From: Bolinopsis microptera
Taxonomy: Eukaryota; Ctenophora; Tentaculata; Lobata; Bolinopsidae
Assembly (NCBI RefSeq): GCF_026151205.1
Contig: NC_087083.1
Location: 4,442,460-4,506,459, forward strand
DNA: 64,000 bases
Direction: 5' to 3'
The notes below the pieces were generated by a model. The model saw only the letters and a list, made by a program, of their open reading frames with translations. It was not told where the DNA came from and did no database searches. The position numbers were made by a program, and so were the translations under genes. This document shows, piece after piece, positions 19,926 through 32,545 of this stretch; positions within the stretch are counted from its first letter, which is position 1, and every line of letters begins with the position of its first letter.

Positions 19926-20105
19926 GCTAACTGCATGCTGCTGACTGTTGCTAACTTAAACTACTGCTGACTGCTGCTAACTGCTGCTGACTGCTGCTAA
20001 CTGCTGCTAACTGCTGCAAATGGCGCGCGCGCGACAGCAGCAGTTAGCAGCAGTTAGCAGCAGTTAGCAGCGGTCAGCAGCAGTTAGCAGCAGTTTCTTT
20101 GCAGT
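19926..20105. repeat. CTGCTAACTG hairpin repeat
   Basis: A left arm of CTGCTGCTAACTG units and a right arm of CAGTTAGCAGCAG units meet around GGCGCGCGCGCGACAG, forming a long potential hairpin. Preceded by CACAGGGAGACG (19891) and ending in CAGTTTCTTTGCAGTTTAA, both shared in part with 25133-25200. Confidence 0.8.
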
Positions 20106-20359
20106 TTAATCTTCCTTTGAGTTGGATACGTGCATCGTCGCGCGCCATGAATACCAATTTAATTCAGATTTCAGAATATTGCGCAAAATAACTTTGTGGA
20201 GTGACAAACTCCGCAAAGTTATAACTAATTATAGGGCACGTACGCTTGCAGGCAGGCACGGCACAGGAGGAGCAACTAGTGCAAAGAATTAGCTGCTAAC
20301 TGCTACTCACTAGTGCAAACTGCTAATTATGATTTCGTATATACTTTGGGAGTCCTGGA

Positions 20360-21730
20360 ATGCAGCTTAGTCAGTGTAATAAGCGCCAAGCGCGAGCACA
20401 GAACTTTTTTTCTCCGATTTCGATAACTTTGGTTTCAAAAGTTGTCTAAAAATGTGAATAAAATAAATCCACCGTGTAGCAATTTTCGCTAAAAATGTTA
20501 CACGGCGCTTGTTCGCCGCGCGTGCTTTTTTCGCGCAAATTTTTAGTTTTTGGCCTATAACTTTCACATTTTCAGTTATTATCACGTAGTCTATGTAATA
20601 AGCGCCATGAGTTGGCACAGAATTTTTTGTCTCTGATTTTGATAAATTTGGTACCAAAAGTTGCCTTTAACTGTGAATAATGAAAATTCACCGTGTAGCA
20701 CGATTCGTTGAGATGTATGTGGGCCTCCTGTGCATTGCAAAAGTGTACTATGGACGAAAAATGGTTAATTTATTGCTTAAAATGCCTATAACTCCTAAAA
20801 TATTGAATATTTTGAAATAATTTTTACAGAATCGTAATGAGCTTAATCAGACGCAACTTTTAATACCAAAATTATAATATTTAAAGCACCAAATTTTTCG
20901 AAAATTTGTTCAAAATTTTACACAAGGGGGGACCCTTGTGTTCAGATTAAAAACTTTTGAAAAAAAAATCCTTTAAATCTTAAAACATTAGTACTAAAAG
21001 TTTCATCTCGATGAGCTGATTACGATACCATAATAACTATGTGATAATAATTTAAAATGTGAAAGTTATAGGCCAAAAACTAAAAATTTGCGCGAAAAAA
21101 GCACGCGCGGCGAACAAGCGCCGTGTAGCATTTTTTCCGAAAATTGCTACACGGTGGATTTATTTTATTCACATTTTTAGACAACTTTTGGTACCAAATT
21201 TATCGAAATCGGAAAAAAAAGTTCTGTGCTCGCGCTTGGCGCTTATTACACTGACTAACGTAATTATTATGGCATCGTAATAGGCTCATCGAGACGAAAC
21301 TTTTGGTACTAATTTTTTAAGATTTAAAGGAAAATTATTTTCAAACATTTTTAATCTGAACACAAGGGTGTTTGTGTGAAATTTTGATTAAATTTTTGAA
21401 AATTTTTGTGCTTCAAATATTATAATTTTGGTACTAAAAGTTGCGTCTGACTAAGCTCATTACGATCCTGTATGAATTATTTCAAAATATTCAATATGTT
21501 AGGAGTTATAGGCATTTTAAGCAATAACTTACCGATTTTTCGTCCTTTGTACACTCTTGCGATGCACAAAAGGCCCACATACAACTCGACGTTATCGTGC
21601 TACACGGTGAATTTTCATTATTCACACTTAGAGGCAACTTTTGGTACCAAATTTATCAAAATCAGAGACAAAAAATTCTGTGCCAGCTCATGGCGCTTAT
21701 TAATATTACATAGACTACTAGCAGGAGTTG
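20360..21730. repeat. Interleaved inverted-repeat cluster (A B A' B')
   Basis: Segment A (20368-20570) is the reverse complement of 21055-21265, and segment B (20585-21050) that of 21270-21728. All four termini share TGTAATAAGCGCCA and the internal phrase TTTTGGTACCAAATTTATC. Small ORFs on both strands here are repeat reading, not genes. Likely two nested copies of one MITE-like family, each with TIRs. Confidence 0.8.
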
Positions 21731-21926
21731 CATTCTGTCTGACCATTGTTAATGGTCAGGCCCGGCGCGCGCTACTTCCAACTTCGTAACATTTCAAGAA
21801 GAAAGCGGCGCGCGCTACTTCGAAGAAATTTAGACGATCGCGAGTAACATCCGTCAACATTCTGTGGGCACGGCCCGGCGATAGGGCCTCCTTCTTTATA
21901 GTAAGAGGCCAGAAACCGTTGACCAG

Positions 21927-22151
<225 letters not shown>

Positions 22152-22269
22152 CAAACTGCTACTAAGCTAATTGCTACTAACTGCTATACTAACTGCTGCA
22201 AACGGTTCGCGCAGCAGTCTAGGGGATTACCTAGGGGACCGGCCCGGATCAAGCTTTTATATGCATATG

Positions 22270-23208
22270 TTCATAAACATAATGCAAACATGTTCACTTC
22301 AAAACACCATTGACAACATTACCAGTGAAACGATCACCTGCTACACTGACGGGTCACTCACTGACTCAGGATGCGGGGCTGGCTATATCATCACAACTGA
22401 CAACAATAACACCACCCTTGAAGAAAGATCATTCAAGCTCCCTGATTATTGCACTGTTTACCAAACAGAGCTCACCGCCATCATTGAAGCTTGCAAATAT
22501 CTCTCTACCTATACCAACACACACATCATCATATGGTCTGACAGTCTCTCATCTATACAAGCTATCTCTGCGCTTTCAACGCGGAGTAGAACTACAAGAG
22601 ACTGTTACGACTCTCTTAATGCACTCGGATCCAACAACACGCTAGAGATACGATGGATTGCAGCACACATCGGATTGTGGGGGAACGAAAAAGCAGATGA
22701 GCTGGCCAAGCTTGGTACAATCAGTGAATCCACTTTGAAGTGTCCAATTCCTCAATCCTACATCAAGCGTCAAATCGACAACAAAGTCAACAGACTGAAT
22801 CAGGAAACTTGGTTAACTGACGGTCCCAGACACACCAAACTGACACTCGGCCACAAGCATGCCAAAATCATCAAAAACCTCAACACTACACTCAGCAAAA
22901 ACAGACAAGATTACAGAACTGCAGTTCACCTCATCACGGGTCACTGCGGCTTAAACAAACACCTTCACACCATTTGCAAATCAAACACCAGTGCTTGTCC
23001 TATGTGCGGCGACGGAGAGGAAACTGTCTCACACTTTCTTGGACAGTGTCCGGCTATTGCCCAAATTAGAGGTCAATATTTCCAGGACTACTACCTCTCT
23101 GTCAATGACATATTCGACAACCAACACATCACCACAATTGTCAATTTCGCAAACCGCACCAAACGCTTAATTGTGCCGGAGGAGCTGGATCAGACCGGGG
23201 TGACTTAA
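22270..23208 (+). pseudogene. Non-LTR retrotransposon C-terminus: RNase H plus zinc knuckle
   Basis: The frame encodes an RNase H domain with its acidic residues in order: CYTDGSLTDSGCGAGY, YQTELTAIIEA, IIIWSDSLSSIQAI and AHIGLWGNEKADELAK. A C-terminal CPMCGDGEETVSHFLGQC finger follows. This is the end of the pol protein of I/Jockey-like elements, where RNase H removes the RNA template. The reverse transcriptase and endonuclease are absent, so the copy is 5'-truncated next to the (GA)n tract. The 3' UTR continues to a poly(A) run at 23424-23449. The surviving part has no stop. Confidence 0.85.
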
Positions 23209-23418
23209 AGTATTATTTCATATGCTGTCTCGTCTCGTTGTACTTTTCCAAACCCAGCTGGCATTAAGCGTATCATTTTGACTCATATTATAACATCTTA
23301 CACCATCCTCCACCAATCACTCTGATTTCACCGGCAACCTTCCCCAAGGTTGCCACACCCCAGAGGTAGGCAGAGCATCTCAATGCTATCCTCTCGTGGG
23401 CTATCTTTGCCCAGCCTC

Positions 23419-23423
<5 letters not shown>

Positions 23424-23449
<26 letters not shown>
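23424..23449 (+). repeat. Poly(A) tail of the retrotransposon copy
   Basis: About 25 As close the 3' UTR of the RNase H-encoding element; they mark its 3' end. No clear target duplication was found. Confidence 0.75.
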
Positions 23450-26400
23450 TAACCTTGAACCTAATATAGGGCGTATTTGAACCCTTTCAAACGCGCAAGC
23501 TGGCGCGTTTTTGTTTTTGCGATTTTACAATCCAATAATCAGATTTTACAATTTAACAACTCAGAACGCGGCTATTTTTTATTGATTTTTCGTATTAAGC
23601 GTGCAAGTGCAAGTGTTTAAATGTTTTTTCGAGGCAGCAATTAATTATAAACAATAAACGATTTAATAGTGAATGCTGCTCGGTCATGCGCGAGTGATGA
23701 GAGTGGAGAGAACAAATTAAGAAGCAAGCCCTAAACGCAGCTAGCTGGGTAATACTAAATAATAACAAATAATCTGCTTTCCCATTTTATTAAATCGCTC
23801 GCCCATATTTTTAAAAATTTTTGTGAAAATTCATACTTTTTCGATCAAAATAAGTTTTATATTGAAATACCTCCACCGCGGCCAGCCAGTAAGGTTTTCT
23901 GGAATTATTCGGCTGCTAAATCGCATAAACTCAAAGTCACGTGATAATCTTTGGGCGAGCGAATTAGTAATAGTTTGACATACGTTGCATGCCATTTTTC
24001 GCGCGCGAAGTGCGCGCCGCTGAAGGCGGAAAAGTATATATCTCTGTATATATACTCTAGTTCGTCACTTACTGTAGTTCGACAAACTCTGAGGTTCCTG
24101 GTTCGACTCTGTCAAACTAAAGTGTTCTATCTGAGTATCTGGACTCAAGTTCGACACGCACTAAAGTTAGACAAAAGAACTTTGACTGTCGGACTACAGT
24201 TTTGAAATCTCCAATATCAAGCAACGATCCTTTACGAGCTTGAAATCTATTCGTTTGTTTGTTTTCCACTTGTCTCATGCTGTTCAATTATGTGTTTATA
24301 TAATTTCTATAATCCATATCTATGGACATTTAATTGACCTCATACTCAATTGTTAGTTATTAGAATTGTAGGCTAAACGGAGAAATAAAAGAATAACGTG
24401 GTAACTCTTACTTCGTATTATAGATCTAGATTGTAGATTATGCTAGTTATGTAGTTAGCTAATTAGTGATTCACTCCCGGCGCGAAAACAAAGCGCCAGA
24501 AAAATAAGACATTTTTCGCGCGAACTTGTAAATTTACTTACGCCGCGCAGAGATGTGCCTTCATGGTGTATCCATATATATATCTCTGATATTTGGGATA
24601 CGTAACATGTATCAAGTAATAGTATAAGTAAGCTAGAGCTTTAACTTGACGGATATCAAATTTCTTCGAAGTACTAATAGTAGCGCGCGCCGCTTTCTTC
24701 TCGAAATGCTATGGCCCGAGGCAATTGTGATTTGTGCTACGAGTACGAAGTAGCACATTTATTTTACTTCATTTCTCTCCCGGATTTGTGAGGCTGATAA
24801 GAGAGGCACCATTAATTCATGATTCCGATCTATCTGTGATATTTTCAGCGGACAATCAATTTTGTAAATCGAAGTAATAAAAAACTTGCATTCGCGGTTC
24901 ATTTCAAGATCTCAAAGTATTATAAAATAAATCCATCACATAATAACGTTTTCAAACCTCACCTTTTTTTGATCTAGAAGTACATCCGAACGCGAAGAAC
25001 GAATTCGTGAAACTAAAACGATAGGACTCGGCTCTAACACACATTGCATTTTGAAATTACCGATAAAATATGACATTATCGCTTAACTATCTCGGTAAAG
25101 GAATTACCAAGTTTCAAAATATGCCACAGCTACAGGGAGACTAATGACTAAATGAGTAAAGTGCAAAGCAGCAGTTTCTTTGCACTTTAGTCTCCCTGTG
25201 ATGCGTTAAACTTAAAGCCCTTTCAAATTTATTCCAACGTTAACAATTATACCATCTTAAACCAGCTCTAGCGCACATTTCATTTTGAAATTACCGATCA
25301 AATATGACATAGCCTAACTTAAATTGCGTTAAATACCCTTTAAAATCTAATCAATCGTTTAGTTTTACAATTAAATCATCTTTAGTTTTACCACGCTGCA
25401 CGCAAGACTAAAGATTCCTCTGAACTCTCCCCCACACTTCTGACACAAAAAACTGATCAATTTATGATGACGAATAATTATTGATAACTAATCAATCATT
25501 TTAACTAATCAATCATTTTCGTCAATTTAAAACATATAGAAACAAAAGAAAAATAATGAAATAAAAGATTAAAGATGTGACATATATTCTGATGAGCTCT
25601 CTTCATCACCTTTTTAATTTTAATGGAAATGTACATGACTTACACCATCGGTAACAATAGAAAATGATTAGCATTAATTAATTACTATTGTTACTATTTT
25701 TAATCAATTTTCAAATTAGAATCATTTATTAAGCATTGAAAATTAATTATTGTGAAATTAAGCATTCGGTTACCAATAGTGTTTACGAACTTGAATTAAT
25801 TCACAATTCAAAAAAGAAGTTGCCACAAATTGCAAAATAGTGTTACAGTAAACCAACCTGTAATTGGGTTACATTAATCTAACCATGAAAATAAATCAGC
25901 AAAAACATGAGGAAAATTAATCAATTACCTATAGAACTAATTGATCAGTTAATCAACTAATTAATTAATTAAATTAAGGGGAGGGGCGATTGAAATATGT
26001 ACATATTTTTAGGAAAAAAGGTTGCGTATCAAATATTTCGAACAGCTTTTCATTCTTTCAATTACCAAAATAACGAAGAGTTCGCACAGTAAAAGGGTAG
26101 AAACAGCTCACTAAGGCTCAGTTCCTTATTTTATGGTATCAAATTTTATCGCCACGCCACGTTCTGAGGTATCATCTGTAAACGAATAATCCCTTAGATC
26201 TTCATAAATTGTGACGCAGTGCCTGGTTATAGTTATACTGTTATAGCTAGATGTGAATGAAAAATATTCGAGTTCATTTTTTTCGAATGAAGGTTCATTT
26301 TTGCATTTATTTGATAGTTTGGATAGTCGGATCGAGCTAAATTTTATTGAATTGTGTTTGGCCATTCGAATTACGTTTGTCCTGAAAAAATTAGAACTGT

Positions 26401-28092
26401 ACCTTCTCAGATGACCGAGATATGAAGCATAACGAGTTTATTCATTACGTGTGATCAGGTGATTGGGTAACCTAATCACGTGATTAGGTGACCCAGTTAA
26501 CCACCCAGTTAACCACCTGTTAAACGTTATGGGAATTGTTAAGAGTGCCCAATTAAGGTGTCGTGTCAAGGTGTCACATGATCACCCAGTCAATTTTGTT
26601 AACGAGATACAGAAAATGCTTGATAACTTCGCCATTTCTATTCCGTTTTGCCTCATGTTTCAGATCATATGCAACATTTAATAATCTACCGTCTCTGAAA
26701 AAAAAATTAGGCGTTCAGCATGTTCAGAGAAAACAATATTTAATTATAGGTGTTTTAATATTGAATGAGCGTGGTCTAAAATATTCAAATTTTGACGACG
26801 GAATCCTCGAACCAGTAAAGCAGTAAGTACAGTATACCATCTGCAAAGGAACAGCTCTCAAATATAAACTTATAAAACACGGCGGAGCTATTAAGGCCAA
26901 CGTATGTCCACTGACTTTTGGCCCAACCTGTATAATTAATAAAGAATAAAGCGAGACGATGTAATATATCTGTCGCCATTTTATTGACACCACGACATCA
27001 AATTTAATAAGACTTTCTGCGGAAACCGTGAGAGATATACCATCGAAATTGTTTAATTGTTGGGTCGAATGCTTTTATGGCCTCTTGACCAGCATGAAGA
27101 AATACAAAATTGACAAAAGAATAAAAACTTAAGGTCCCAAAATTTTGACCAACATTCAACATGAAATTGCAAAATAAATAAGATCACAGATAATATTATT
27201 TCACAACTTAACCACTTATGGTTAAATCTGTAAAGATTGCACAATTTGTCGAGACACGTTGTTATGGTACTACTCAGTACTCAACTCGTGCTGACTTATG
27301 TAAGTGGTATTATATTTCGTAGGTTAATGACAGACTCCTACGAAGTATATCAGTAAACGAATATTCCCTAAGTTGCTGTTACTAGTATAGTAATAAATGA
27401 AATTAACTAGTAGGAACCCGTCAATACTCAAGAGACTAAATAAATTATTACCTATTTAATTCACGTTTTTGACACCTCTTGGGGGTCCAAATTTTGGGCA
27501 CTAAAATTTTTATTTCTTGGCCAATTTTTTATTTTTCATGCTGATTTTTGCGGAAAATCGTGTTTAAGTTGATGCCGTGGTATCAGTAAAATGTTACGGA
27601 TATATATCGTCTCGCTTTATATATAGTAGGATGACCATTAATGACAATGTCAGTATTGGCAAAATAAAATAATACTGAAACTAATTATAATGGTCGTTGC
27701 ATCCCCCCTCCCCCGACGAAGCTGAATGCGTTATATAACTAATATTCAGCCTTTGATGCTTGCCTATTGTGACGCCGTGCAATGTCCATGGCTAGATATG
27801 ATTGAATTTTGCACCCACTTTAAAATAGTTGTAGCACAATGCGATATATTATCATTTCACTTAATGGGACTTTTATTAGACTGTGGGTAACATTTAAATT
27901 TAGTGCTTATCACACCGTACCATTCTCTCCATAAGGAACATCGAAAACTCAGCAAAAAGGGTATTAATTGCTAATTGACAATCGCCCCTCCCCCCTCAAT
28001 GAGCAGGTCACACAACCTCCCAGCCCTCTTCAGCAGGACTAGACCCCACCTGATTAACATGCCCTTTATCTGGAACAGTCCTGACTCTCCTC
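23450..28092. other. Intergenic/repeat DNA without supported genes
   Basis: Mostly AT-rich. 24664-24712 is the inverse of 21783-21830 (GCGCGCTACTT block). 25034-25075 and 25266-25310 share CATTTTGAAATTACCGAT. 26915-26935 (GGCCCAACCTGTATAAT) looks like a transposon end. 27413-27650 is a dispersed repeat also at 39715-39960. Several small ORFs show no motifs. Confidence 0.5.
25126..25202. repeat. Small foldback: CACAGGGAGACTAA family
   Basis: ACAGGGAGACTAA...AAAGTGCAAAG on the left pairs with CTTTGCACTTTAGTCTCCCTGT on the right; the left arm has an extra 14 bp. Loop CAGCAGTTT. Related to the ends of the hairpin repeat at 19.9-20.1 kb, suggesting one MITE family. Confidence 0.75.
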
Positions 28093-28983
28093 CTATACAA
28101 GGAGATTAGACCTTCCGCTTTGACACCAGACTCCCCCACCCTTCAAGGTAGTGATAAGAGACACAGAGCCGTCTGGTGGTGGACCTGGTACCTTTCTCCA
28201 GTAGTTACCCGCGGGGAGGGTGGGGCAAGCCCCGTAACGGTATACAAGGTGCTGGGAAGTGGATAAAGCCACCACGCCCTCGTGAGCCGCGCGCACGTGC
28301 AAACACTGCAGTCCAGGCACTTGTTCCCAGTCTGATCCTACTGGTAGTGAATATGAAACACCAGTTCTGACATACACACTGTTCCTCCCATCCACACCCC
28401 AGACTAGGGAACCTGCTGAGGAGACTTCTCGAAACTTTAAAGAGTTTGATTCTACTCTCACCCAAGCTTGTACGATGTCTTTTCCGGCGTAACAACCAGT
28501 TCTAAACCAGGGCGTGCCGGTTGTGTCAACCGCCCAAACCCCTCTATCTGAACAACTGAGTTTATGAAGGAGCACCCCCATTAGTTGGGTCATGTTTAGA
28601 GTTTGCCAGTGTGTTCCAAGCACGTCATCTCGAGCTAGTCCCTCTCTAACGTGGATCTGACCGCTCTGATCTACAGCCCATAACACGTTAGTGGTAGCGG
28701 CTATATGTACTACCCTACCCTGGGAACAGGGTGGTTCCAGTGGACGAGGTGGTGAAGACCTAGTGAAACACACTATATCCCCCGCCATAGTCAGCCCCCA
28801 AACAGGACCGGAAATGTCCGGATACGCTCCTTCCCCCGCTAGTGTTTGCCACTGTTCCCGTCTCCCGCTGATCAATGTCCGGGATATGTTGGCCCAGTTG
28901 TGGCCGGTTATGATGCCGTAGCGTCGGTGTAGTGTGTTGTAGTTGCTGAGGAGCCAGACACCACCTTCTGCTGAGGTGCACAC
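28093..28983 (-). CDS. Tectonin beta-propeller exon (TECPR-like C-terminal part)
   Basis: The minus-strand frame shows repeated tectonin blades: CTSAEGGVWLLS, GPVWGLTMAGDIVCF, VLWAVDQSGQIHVREGL then HWQTLNM, GVWAVDTTGTPWFRTG then W-x-x-V, SLVWGVDGRNSVYVRTGV then DWEQVPG, and YRYGACPTLPAGNYWRKVPG. About six blades fit one propeller. TECPR1/2 proteins act in autophagosome-lysosome fusion and membrane repair, but assignment to one of them is not certain. The start is a splice acceptor (pyrimidine-rich, CTTCTCCCAG) at 28984, not a true initiator, so this is an internal-to-last exon. The stop at 28093 follows a change from blade-like to unrelated residues, so a short final intron (GTGGGG...TATAG, about 47 nt) or another 3' exon is possible. 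Probably the 3' end of the minus-strand gene whose other exons lie upstream. Confidence 0.8.
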   Translation of the reverse strand: MCTSAEGGVWLLSNYNTLHRRYGIITGHNWANISRTLISGRREQWQTLAGEGAYPDISGPVWGLTMAGDIVCFTRSSPPRPLEPPCSQGRVVHIAATTNVLWAVDQSGQIHVREGLARDDVLGTHWQTLNMTQLMGVLLHKLSCSDRGVWAVDTTGTPWFRTGCYAGKDIVQAWVRVESNSLKFREVSSAGSLVWGVDGRNSVYVRTGVSYSLPVGSDWEQVPGLQCLHVRAAHEGVVALSTSQHLVYRYGACPTLPAGNYWRKVPGPPPDGSVSLITTLKGGGVWCQSGRSNLLV

Positions 28984-29754
28984 CTGGGAGAAGTGGGTTA
29001 GGTCTGGTGTTTACTGGAGCCTAGTTGAGGAGTACTGATAATTAGTTTAATTATTATCAATTAGATAATTAGTTTGGTGGTGAGGGGCCGTGGTATTTTC
29101 AAAATCTCTCTCTGGGGTTTCTTGGATGAAATTTTAATATGGAGTCAAAGTTTAAGGGTCCTTAGGCGCCTGGAAAAAATATGCTCTAATTTTTCCATCA
29201 TGGATCCAGATTTAATAGTCTTTGTATGGTTGCTGGGACTATGGACAACACATTTCTGCAGAGAACAGCTTTAGCTTGCCGCAAATTTTTCCCAGACATT
29301 ATTCATATAATAACCTAACTCCTTAACTACAACTACCAGCTATCCCATTTATACGATATCCTTCTAACGGTTCATTTGATGACCACTTAGTGATTAAATC
29401 TTAAAGCCGTTGAATTGATGATCAAACGGTTTGGAGCAGCACTCAATTTTATTTGACGATCTAGTTTTGGCAAGCTGGATGGCTGGGTCATTGAACGAAC
29501 CCTCCATATTCTGGAATATGTTTTATCTAACCAGCAAATGCTCATTATAAGTGCTGATATCTCATAATATGAAGAGTTGGGAAACCTGTTTGACATCAAG
29601 AGTTCGTCTCCTCATTGAAAAGAGTCCGACTGTATGTGTGACAAAGTTACTTCCCAGCTGTTCGCTTACACTGAAATTATTATTATTATTGACAGGATCG
29701 TACAGTACAAATAGAATCCGTGGTAAAAACATCTTAACAAGTTTACACCGTAAT
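28984..29754. other. Intron-like stretch upstream of the tectonin exon
   Basis: No exon with clear splice sites found. Small ORFs on both strands lack motifs. Confidence 0.4.
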
Positions 29755-30274
29755 CTAAGATGGCAAGTACGTACGGTACGTACCTTTAAATTAGATGTAC
29801 GGTACGTACTTAATAAAGTAGGCTGAAAGGTACAAAGCTTATTAATCCGTCAATATACTGGAAATATTTTGGAGGAGAACTTTTTCTGCTTAAACAGTTG
29901 GCCCAAATAGTATTCAGTGTTTTAAGTTCTTCGTCAATTTGTGAGACCAATTTTAGAGATTACGAGTATATTATGGACAAGCGTAGATTAAGGTTGCGAC
30001 CTGAGCTAGCTGAAAAGCTGGTGTTCGTATACTGCAACAAAAGGATGAAGCTTTGAGTTTAACGATAATTACAAGTAGTAGTAGTGTAGTACCGGTTTTT
30101 TATCTCAAAAATTATGATGATAATACTAATCAAAAATTGCAAGTAATTCACTGAAGTTAATTCTAAAAATTTGAAAAAAAATTGTACCTTACAGTGCCTG
30201 TACGGTACGTACCTTTAAAAGTAGCTGTACCGTACGTACTTAAAGCCCTGTACCGTACGTACTTGCCATCTTAG
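29755..30274. mobile_element. 520 bp TIR element with 8 bp target duplication
   Basis: TIRs begin CTAAGATGGCAAGTACGTAC and are mirrored at 30250-30274. ACCGTAAT flanks both sides (29747-29754 and 30275-30282). Additional GTACGTAC/GTACCGTACG palindromes lie inside both ends. No coding capacity. The 8 bp duplication suits hAT-like elements; the terminal bases are unusual for hAT. Confidence 0.85.
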
Positions 30275-30434
30275 ACCGTAATCTGTACAAAAACTACAAA
30301 ATATTTATCCAACTGCAACATTGTCTACAGCGAGCTATATCCTTTATTTCATTTGAAATGGTTAACATACTGTCAGAGTACTGTTACTCTTTTTTTATCA
30401 TTTTGGAAGATTGGAAGATTCAACAATTCTATGT

Positions 30435-30622
30435 GTAAAACTCCGATTTACCGCGCCCCGATTTACTGCAAACCCCGATTTACCGCAAACCCAGATTTAC
30501 CGCGGCTATTTCCTCCCCACAAATACTATTAGGGTTTAACATGCATAATGTAAACAAACAAAACCCCGATTTACCGCGGTTGTTTTCTTTCCCCTAAACT
30601 CTGCGGTTAATCGGGGTTTTAC
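30435..30622. mobile_element. Small MITE with CCCCGATTTACCGC repeats
   Basis: GTAAAACTCCGATTTACCGC at the left is mirrored by GCGGTTAATCGGGGTTTTAC at the right. Four further copies of the CCCGATTTACCGC motif are spaced inside. No ORF. The target duplication is unclear. Confidence 0.65.
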
Positions 30623-31689
30623 TTTTAGTTTTACTGTAATAGAATTCGAGTATTACGGTGGCCGCCGTGGCCGGTGGGGTCGTTTAACATTTTGAATAAT
30701 TGGATTTTTTCCCCAGATAATTTTTTCTTGGGGTAATTTTGGACAATGGTTTGGAAAAAAAGTGGTGTCATTTTGGAGACGACTTAAAGCTTTGCCAAGT
30801 TTCATAGTACGTAGGTATTGTTATAATGTGTTTTCCAGAGATCTTAGTCGGGAAGAAAATACTGAAGTCGGGAAGAAAACGAGATTTGTGACCTTTGAAT
30901 AAACGAGATTTTGATGGGGTAATTTGAACATATAAATACCAATTTAAATAAAGCGGTCGAAGAACAGTTCAAAACGATTTTTAAATGGGATAAAGCGTTG
31001 CTGGTAAACATCTCCTTAAATATGACGGTGGCCAGCAGTCCTTTTTTCATATAATCATAATCTAAATACTATAATATTCGGAATTGTCGGACCACTTTAA
31101 TCGGGAAAGGCGGAGAGTTCAGAGTAGAGTTTAAGGAGAGTAGAGGATTAAGTCATTCAATATACTAATGCTTAAAAATACAAAAGTTACAACGAATTCT
31201 TCATGTTATAAATCCTGGGTTTGGACAGGATTTGAACCTGTTTAAAAATATTTCCATCACGTTACATTACATAATTCTCAATACATGTAATAGATTTGTT
31301 ATAGTGTTTGTAATTAGTTTTTATGACATCATGTTTTTGTTTCATGGAGCAGTTACAGCTTCCGAAAATTTCTCTCAATCCTACCATATGAAGACGTGAA
31401 TATTTTCGGAAGCCGTTTTAAAATTGCTCCACGAAAGAAAAACCCCCTCATTTCACATCAGAATTAATTTGAAATGAAACATAGTTGTGGTTGTCAATTA
31501 AGCTTTATAATCTACGTAATTTAAAATTATGATTATCTACGTAATTTAAAATTATGATTACCGGCCATTTAAAGCCAGATCAGACTATTTCAAATTATAT
31601 ACATACCATTCAGTATAGTCTGAGGACGAAACGGAATCTCGTTGCTTTTCGTGTTAAAAGCGATTTCTCAACGGTTATCACCTCTCTAG
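30623..31689. other. Non-coding
   Basis: Nothing recognisable. A GCTTCCGAAAATTT / AATATTTTCGGAAGC inverted pair lies at about 31360-31415, and TTATAATCTACGTAATTTAAAATTATGA is partly duplicated at 31505-31560. Confidence 0.4.
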
Positions 31690-32545
31690 ATGATTCTCAA
31701 AACATTTGGACTTTATTGCATTTTTGCAATAAAGGCCACACCCTTTTTCAGGGTTTTTGCGTCACTCGAATTTTTGTATTTCAGTCCAGGAAGGTCTTAA
31801 AGACTATTCCGATACACCAAAATGTGTCTAATAGCCACATTTATGTACAACTTATGAAGCAACATATACCTTAAAATACTTCGTTTCGGAAATATGGCCG
31901 AAAAAAAACGGTTTTTTTTTGGCTTGACGCAGTTCAAATTTCCGTATTTTTGGCATTTCCGCCTAGGAAGGTCGTAGAGACTATTCTGATACACTCTAAA
32001 TGTACATAATGGCCACATTTATATACAACTTATGAAGCAACATAAAAGGCTTATTTTCGGAAATGTGGCTAAAAACGGATTTTTGCTGAGCGATAATATT
32101 CACAAATGGGCTATTGGACTGTTAACTAGAACGGTCTTAAAGACTCATGAGCAACAAAAAATAAGCCTTTTATGTTGCTTCATAAGTTGTATATAAATGT
32201 GGCCATTATGTACATTTTAGTGTATCAGAATAGTCTCTACGACCTTCCTAGGCGGAAATGCCAAAAATACGGAAATTTGAACTGCGTCAAGCCAAAAACC
32301 GTTTTTTTCGGCCATATTTCCGAAACGAAGCATTTTAAGGTATATGTTGTTCTTAAGGGTTTTTAAAAATGGGGCTATTAGAAAAATTTTTGGTGTATGG
32401 GAAATTTTTTTTTTTTTAAGTTTTTAAAGGGCCCTTCCCGGGAAATGAAATACAAAAATTTCGATTTTGCCCCGCAAAAACCCCTGAAAAAAGGGTTTTT
32501 GGGCCCGAAAACCCCCTTTATTGCTTTTTATTTAAAAAAAATTTG
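31690..32545. repeat. Long inverted repeat, right arm corrupted
   Basis: The left arm (31690-32085) pairs with 32155-32545. Shared blocks include AAGTTGTATATAAATGTGGCC and GACCTTCCTAGGCGGAAATG. Pairing is near-perfect until about 32346; beyond that the right arm is recognisable but base calls are smeared into homopolymers. Only the clean part should be trusted. Confidence 0.8.

Noticed and set aside
20367-20657. 96 aa and 73 aa similar basic ORFs on opposite strands (also 21059-21280)
   Set aside because: They mirror each other because of the inverted repeats; no codon-level support.
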